A stretch of DNA of 64,000 bases from GWE2-51-13 sp942492825. GTDB lineage: Bacteria > Bacillota_I > Bacilli_A > Erysipelotrichales > Erysipelotrichaceae. A model generated the notes under the pieces. The model ran no database searches. It was not told where the DNA came from and was given only the letters and a program-made list of their open reading frames with translations. A program made the translations under genes and the position numbers. The number at the start of each line of letters is the position of its first letter. Positions within the stretch are counted from its first letter, which is position 1. The stretch covers positions 1,612,001 to 1,676,000 of the forward strand of contig OW818635.1 of assembly GCA_942492825.1 (NCBI GenBank). Direction: 5' to 3'. Below, in pieces: positions 60,188-64,000 of this stretch.

Positions 60188-60961
60188 TAAACTTCGATCG
60201 AAATGCATTGATTCCCGAAGCCCTGCGACCGTCTTCACTTCGATGACTACCTTTTTCGCATGTCCATCCACAAATCTCAACTCTTTCTTCAGATCCAATT
60301 CCCCAAGACCCAGCGGAATATGGTCTCTGACACCGATACAATCATGGAAATGCATGTGATTGATTTTCGATACGTGTGAAATCATGAAGTCTTGGTCGAC
60401 TTGTTTGTATCGGACATTGTGTCCGCAATCATAGGTCAATCCGAATACTTTGCTTTCCAAGAGAAAGTCGATGGCTTCACGCATGAAGGGATGAAATCCG
60501 GTGGTGTTTTCGATGCATAGTTTCAGATCCGCTTCACCGATGGCTTCTTCGACTCGTTCTCGGAAACTGGTGAGACGTTGGTAATAGTAATCTTTGTATT
60601 TCTCATAGACATAGACTTTCTTGTCCGGCAAGGTAAAGACGACACCGCTTAAGAAATGCATCGTGAGATTCTCAATACCGGCTTCTTTGGCGAACTGTAT
60701 CGAGTTGAGTACGCTTTGGATATAGACTTCGGAGATCGTTAGATTGGGATCGGTGATGGATAGGTATTCGTCTAAATGCAAGGTAAAACCGATCCCGTAG
60801 CTTTTGGTTAGCTCGATCAATTGCTTGGGATCCATCGCTTCGACTTGATATTCAGGGACATTCGCATTTATTTCCACAAAGCTGAGTCCCAACTCTTTTG
60901 CGAGTTTGACATTGTCTTCCAAGGTTTCAAGTTCCAGTAAAGTGGGCATTCCGAAGTCCAT
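60185..60961 (-). CDS. Sugar phosphate isomerase/epimerase-like TIM-barrel protein
   Basis: A 258-residue AP-endonuclease-2/xylose-isomerase-like barrel. Typical parts are LGLSFVEINANVPEYQ, LHLDEYLS, CIENTTGFHPFMREA, GLTYDCGHN and NHMHFHDCIG, with His, Glu and Asp residues for a metal site. The substrate is unknown, with a sugar or inositol derivative the usual guess. CAGGAG before the ATG at 60961 supports this start; the frame stays open 35 codons upstream without a ribosome site. Confidence 0.85.
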   Translation of the reverse strand: MDFGMPTLLELETLEDNVKLAKELGLSFVEINANVPEYQVEAMDPKQLIELTKSYGIGFTLHLDEYLSITDPNLTISEVYIQSVLNSIQFAKEAGIENLTMHFLSGVVFTLPDKKVYVYEKYKDYYYQRLTSFRERVEEAIGEADLKLCIENTTGFHPFMREAIDFLLESKVFGLTYDCGHNVRYKQVDQDFMISHVSKINHMHFHDCIGVRDHIPLGLGELDLKKELRFVDGHAKKVVIEVKTVAGLRESMHFDRSL

Positions 60962-61272
60962 AGTTGTTCTCCTGTTTTGCGTTATCGTAGACGATTCATG
61001 GTAGGAAGTCAAGCGACACGTGCCACACGCGATGACAGCACTTGATTCCCAACTTTGGAATTCCAACGATTAGATAAGATTCGCAATGAGATCATCAAGA
61101 TAATGTGTATTGTGAAATCATAAATAAATGTATTGACAGGAGAGAGAAGTAGTGATATAAAATGAATGAATATAAAAATATTCATTCATTACGAGAGAGT
61201 ATAGATTCAATGTTTAAGGTTTTGGGTATATTGAAGACTATGTTCTAGCAAAACAACCAGGAGGAAGTCAAT
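60962..61272. other. Gene-free stretch with the TetR promoter and operator
   Basis: This 311-base gap between divergent genes holds the strong promoter and palindromic operator of the TetR gene. The half next to the isomerase-like gene shows no clear element beyond its ribosome site. Confidence 0.7.
61133..61190 (+). promoter_or_regulatory. Consensus promoter and 13-bp palindromic TetR operator
   Basis: TTGACA (61133-61138), 17 bases and TATAAA (61156-61161). Directly after it AATGAATGAATAT (61161-61173) and ATATTCATTCATT (61178-61190) form a perfect inverted repeat around AAAA, covering the expected transcription start. This is a textbook autorepression site for the TetR gene downstream. 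Confidence 0.85.
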
Positions 61273-61863
61273 ATGGCCGACAAGAGAGAAGATATCTTGA
61301 GATGTGGAAGAGAATTGTTTAGTACCAAAGGATTCAAAGCTACAAATATCGCCGAAATAACAAAAATGGCAGGAATCGCCACCGGAACGTTCTATATCTA
61401 CTATCCTTCAAAGGATAAACTATTCATGGAGATATACTTGGAAGAGAACGCGAAATTGGCGAAAAAGGTGATGGAATCAATCAATCTCGAGGATGAACCA
61501 ACAAAGTTAATCCTACAGATGATCGCGTTAAACATGGCGGGGATGCAATCGAATCCAATTCTAAGTCAATGGTATAACCGCGATGTCTTCGACAAAATCG
61601 AACGGTTATACAGAGAAGAAAACGGGCTTGATTCGGTTGATTTTATGTATAAAGAATTCATTTTGATTGTTCAAAAATGGCAGCTAGAGGGAAAGATGAG
61701 AAATGATATAAGCAGTGAAATGATTATGGCGATGTTTGGGGCGATTATTACGGTAGGTACGCACAAAGAGGAAATCGGTCTTCAGTACTTTCCGAAAGTC
61801 CAAGATTACATGACGGAATTTATCCTGAAAGGTTTGACGGATACTGGCAAATCGTCAGGATGA
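61273..61863 (+). CDS. TetR/AcrR-family repressor
   Basis: A 196-residue regulator. The N-terminal helix-turn-helix is ILRCGRELFSTKGFKATNIAEI followed by AGIATGTFYIYYPSKDKLF, a classic TetR signature. The C-terminal ligand domain (about 60-196) is diverged and gives no hint of the inducer. GGAGGAA precedes the ATG. A perfect palindrome overlaps its promoter. It heads an operon with an FMN-binding protein and a flavodoxin, which it presumably controls. Confidence 0.95.
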   Translation: MADKREDILRCGRELFSTKGFKATNIAEITKMAGIATGTFYIYYPSKDKLFMEIYLEENAKLAKKVMESINLEDEPTKLILQMIALNMAGMQSNPILSQWYNRDVFDKIERLYREENGLDSVDFMYKEFILIVQKWQLEGKMRNDISSEMIMAMFGAIITVGTHKEEIGLQYFPKVQDYMTEFILKGLTDTGKSSG

Positions 61864-61888
61864 TCGAAACGAAAAAGGAGAGAACACG

Positions 61889-62344
61889 ATGAAAAAGAAA
61901 GTAAATCGTACGAAAAAGAGAAGAATTTGGATCGTTGTATTGGTTATCTTCGGTGTGATTGTGGTTGGGATCGGTGGAGCGATTCTCTTAACGGAACCAG
62001 GGCGACAAGAGATCAAGAACCTGGTCATTGATTCGATCGACTTCACTAAGTTACAGGATGGCGTGTACGTAGGTGAATATAAAGGAACAAGAGATAGTTT
62101 CCGCAATACAAAAGTACAAGTAACCGTTGCTTCAGGCGAAGTGGTTGAAATCACCGTACTTCAAGGGGTTTTGGATAAACAGGGAAAGCCGGTCAAAATG
62201 ATCGGAGGGTTGTCCGTTGACGACTTGTCGGATCGAGTGCTCTCGAAGCAAACGTTACAAGTGGACATTATCAGTGGCGCGACCCTTTCCTCCAAAGCAC
62301 ACCTCGAAGCTGTAGAGAATGCGATCGAGCAGGCTGTTCAATAG
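61889..62344 (+). CDS. FMN-binding domain membrane protein (covalent flavin carrier)
   Basis: A 151-residue protein with a very basic start (KKKVNRTKKRR), one membrane helix (about 13-34) and an outer FMN_bind domain. The motif SGATLSS with T132 matches the ApbE flavinylation site, where FMN is attached to threonine. Related proteins carry electrons outside the membrane in RnfG/NqrC or extracellular-electron-transfer modules. It starts 25 bases after the TetR gene, with AAGGAG in front. Confidence 0.88.
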   Translation: MKKKVNRTKKRRIWIVVLVIFGVIVVGIGGAILLTEPGRQEIKNLVIDSIDFTKLQDGVYVGEYKGTRDSFRNTKVQVTVASGEVVEITVLQGVLDKQGKPVKMIGGLSVDDLSDRVLSKQTLQVDIISGATLSSKAHLEAVENAIEQAVQ

Positions 62345-62418
62345 TAACTTCAGTTATTCATGATGATGATTCGGTTAAAGTGGGACTCAAATACGAGTCC
62401 GGAAAGAAGGTTCTGATT

Positions 62419-62838
62419 ATGAATGAAATTGGTATCGTATATGCGACCAAAACAAAGCACTCCCAAAGATATGCCGAAGCGATCGGCAATGTGCTGAATG
62501 TGAAGGCGGAAAATATCGCACATAAGCCGACACTGAAGAATGTTGACCTATTGTTTATCGTCGGGGGCATTTACGCCGGAAAGAGCATGCCTGAACTATT
62601 AACTTACGTACAATCTCTAAACAAGGATCACGTTAAGCAAGCTGTACTGGTAACCTCAAACGCGGCAGCGAAACTGAAACAAGTTCAAGTTCGCAGTATC
62701 CTCGAAGAAAAGGGAATCAAGGTATTGGATGAAATCGTTTGTCCGGGTAACTTTCTATTCCTTAGAGCAGGTCATCCCAATGCGTCCGATGTACAGACGG
62801 CGGTTGATTTTGCGAAGCGGGTATCGATCCGCATTTAG
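62419..62838 (+). CDS. Flavodoxin-like protein
   Basis: A 139-residue flavodoxin fold. The FMN phosphate loop YATKTKHSQRYAEA lies at the N-terminus, followed by LLFIVGGIYAGKSMPEL and VLVTSNAAAK. The phosphate loop is close to the T-x-T-G-x-T pattern of flavodoxins but reads T-K-T-K-H-S. The start at 62419 follows AAGAAGG. It is the third gene of the TetR operon and may exchange electrons with the FMN-binding partner or act as an FMN-dependent quinone reductase. Confidence 0.82.
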   Translation: MNEIGIVYATKTKHSQRYAEAIGNVLNVKAENIAHKPTLKNVDLLFIVGGIYAGKSMPELLTYVQSLNKDHVKQAVLVTSNAAAKLKQVQVRSILEEKGIKVLDEIVCPGNFLFLRAGHPNASDVQTAVDFAKRVSIRI

Positions 62839-62910
62839 AAATCCTAAATCGATTCGAGTTTGATGATTTATTAGACCAGTGTATAGTCCAAATAAAAATT
62901 TCAGTCTTAA

Positions 62911-62945
62911 AAGAAACCGTTGAGGCTAGTGCTCAGCGGTTTCTT
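62911..62945 (+). terminator. Terminator of the TetR-flavin operon
   Basis: AAGAAACCG...TGAG and CTCA...CGGTTTCTT pair around gctagtg; the T-rich end follows. Confidence 0.75.
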
Positions 62946-63055
62946 TCAACAATTATCCTTTGAATTCATTATTTAAGATTCTTTAGCTTTTTCATGGATC
63001 CTGTGAACCACTCGGTTGATAACTCGAATCAAGTTCTTCGCTTTTTAGAAGGAAT

Positions 63056-63083
63056 AAAAAAAGAAGAGGTTAATCCTCTTCTT
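63056..63083 (-). terminator. Terminator of rmuC
   Basis: AAGAAGAGG, ttaat, CCTCTTCTT; the stop codon is in the loop and an A run at the left gives the U-tail on the minus strand. Confidence 0.85.
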
Positions 63084-64000
63084 CGGTAGTATCGACAGTA
63101 TCAAGTAAAGATGAAGATGTTGGGATGTCCAAGGTGGACACATCGCGGAGTTTGCGTTGGATTTTCTTGGTGCGGACACCGACCAGTTTATCCAGTTCAT
63201 CCCCAGTCTGTGCGATGCGATTCTGTGCGACGGCGAGTACTTTCGAGAAGGTCTCGAACTCAGTCTTAACGGCTGCCAGAACATTCCACACTTCGGAACT
63301 CCGTTTCTGGATGGCCAAGGTCTTAAAGCCCATCTGTAAGCTATTCAGTAAGGCTGCCATGGTCGTAGGACCGGCGATGTTGATCTTGTAATCCCGTTGT
63401 AGACTTTCGACCAAACCTCTTCGTACGGCTTCCGCATAGAGTCCTTCGATGGGAAGAAACAATATCGCGAAGTCGGTGGTAAAGGGGGGCTCGACATATT
63501 TATCGTGGATATCTTTCGCAAACATCTTGATCTTGCGTTCCAATGCGGTTGCCAAGGTTTCGATCTCCACTTTATCCATACGGTCATAGGCATCGTTGAG
63601 TGCCAAGTAATCTTCGACCGGGAACTTCGAGTCAATCGGTAGATAAACAGGTGTTTCTCCATCTCCCGGAAGTTTGATTGCGAATTCGACCGGATTTCTT
63701 CCCGAAGATTTGGTGACAACGTTGGTTTCGTATTGTTCGGGGGCCAGAATCTGCTCTAAGATGGCGCCTAATTGGATTTCACCCAAGATCCCGCGGGTCT
63801 TTACGTTGGATAACACTTTCTTCAAATCTCCGACACCTGTCGCCAAGCTCTGCATTTCTCCCAAGCCTTTGTAGACTTGTTCAAGTTGCGAAGAGACTTG
63901 TTGGAAGGATTTACTGATTCGTTCTTCGAGTGTTTTCTGCAGTTTTTCGTCGACCGTATTGCGCATCTCATCCAGTTTCTTCCCGTTATCTTCCTGAAGG
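63070..64000 (-). CDS. rmuC: RmuC-family DNA recombination protein, C-terminal part
   Basis: The frame stays open to the window edge, so the N-terminal part is missing; about 309 residues are visible. The start of the visible part (NGKKLDEMRNTVDEKLQKTLEERI) is coiled-coil and typical of RmuC. The conserved domain follows: LGEMQSLATGVGDLKKVLSNVKTRG-type, GEIQLGAILEQIL, PIDSKFPVEDY, YVEPPFTTDFAILFLPIEGLYAEAVRR and GPTTMAALLNSLQMGF. RmuC limits inversion between short repeats and is thought to be a nuclease-like protein. An ATG at 63966 lies inside this domain run and is not the likely start. Confidence 0.92.
   Translation of the reverse strand, partial: LQEDNGKKLDEMRNTVDEKLQKTLEERISKSFQQVSSQLEQVYKGLGEMQSLATGVGDLKKVLSNVKTRGILGEIQLGAILEQILAPEQYETNVVTKSSGRNPVEFAIKLPGDGETPVYLPIDSKFPVEDYLALNDAYDRMDKVEIETLATALERKIKMFAKDIHDKYVEPPFTTDFAILFLPIEGLYAEAVRRGLVESLQRDYKINIAGPTTMAALLNSLQMGFKTLAIQKRSSEVWNVLAAVKTEFETFSKVLAVAQNRIAQTGDELDKLVGVRTKKIQRKLRDVSTLDIPTSSSLLDTVDTTEEED

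Noticed and set aside
63070..63966. Complete 298-residue RmuC starting at ATG 63966
   Set aside because: The frame continues without stop to the window edge with typical RmuC residues (NGKKLDE) before that ATG, so the gene is cut by the window.
1..64000. Use of TGA for tryptophan, considered because of Mollicutes-like traits
   Set aside because: Many clear genes end in TGA at the expected family length, and prfB retains TGA autoregulation.
1..64000. CRISPR arrays, insertion sequences, prophage, rRNA or tRNA genes
   Set aside because: No regularly spaced repeats, transposase or phage structural genes and no cloverleaf-like sequence were recognised by eye; a tRNA search program was not run.

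Overview
The window reads as chromosome of a Bacillota-type bacterium using the standard bacterial code: TGA ends many genes, and prfB keeps an autoregulatory in-frame TGA. By eye the base composition is mid-40s percent GC. Shine-Dalgarno sites are strong, most transcripts end in U-tailed hairpins, and ComFA/ComFC, a Spo0A-like regulator, a CIRCE element, cre-like sites and a fatty-acid-kinase system are present. No classic sporulation genes, rRNA, tRNA, insertion sequence or CRISPR array was seen. A wall-poor or Erysipelotrichia/Izemoplasma-like relative is possible, but the lineage is inference.

Layout. 1-1047: two small unknown-function genes with conserved cysteines. 1137-4489: an AT-rich insert with a PLD-helicase-DUF3427 protein, a convergent Nudix hydrolase and a gene remnant. 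4531-7981: an asymmetric heterodimeric ABC exporter. 7995-9065: a secreted C39-like peptidase. 9066-20724: a glycerol regulon. It holds a GlpA/GlpB/DUF1667-type glycerol-3-phosphate oxidation operon with a Spo0A-like gene at its end, two small membrane proteins resembling the Lin0368-type glycerol transporter, two glycerol kinases, an Fe-type alcohol dehydrogenase and a UPF0303 protein. Cre-like palindromes and U-tailed leader hairpins recur in front of these operons.

20886-22936: ChrA and an AraC regulator. 23139-28546: a six-gene operon of two lipid/light-type membrane proteins (DUF1295, DUF2177), a free-standing B12-binding protein, an FtsX/LolD-type ABC pair and a FakA-FakB fusion. 28561-34591: a PAS-GGDEF-HD-GYP c-di-GMP enzyme, a class II photolyase, a CoA-binding protein and two further DegV/FakB proteins. 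34675-34770: a 31-residue mini-gene. 34816-42594: butanol-type dehydrogenase, ECF sigma factor with DUF4179 partner, DbpA-type RNA helicase, a TIM-barrel protein and CIRCE-controlled htpG.

42663-48353: a surface protein, a two-component system, HAD phosphatase, GNAT, ComFA/ComFC and a cold-shock protein. 48439-52017: secA, frameshifted prfB and a C-rich small RNA. 52017-60961: peptidase, esterase, cyclophilin, lipoprotein, the tdh-kbl threonine-degradation pair, small unknown genes and a sugar isomerase-like protein. 61133-62838: a TetR-controlled flavin/redox operon with a perfect palindromic operator. 63070 to the end: the C-terminal part of rmuC.

Together the genes suggest a fermenter that takes up and oxidises glycerol under layered control, recycles fatty acids through FakA/FakB, and may respond to light through B12 and photolyase. 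Functions rest on motif and family recognition by eye; no database search was run.
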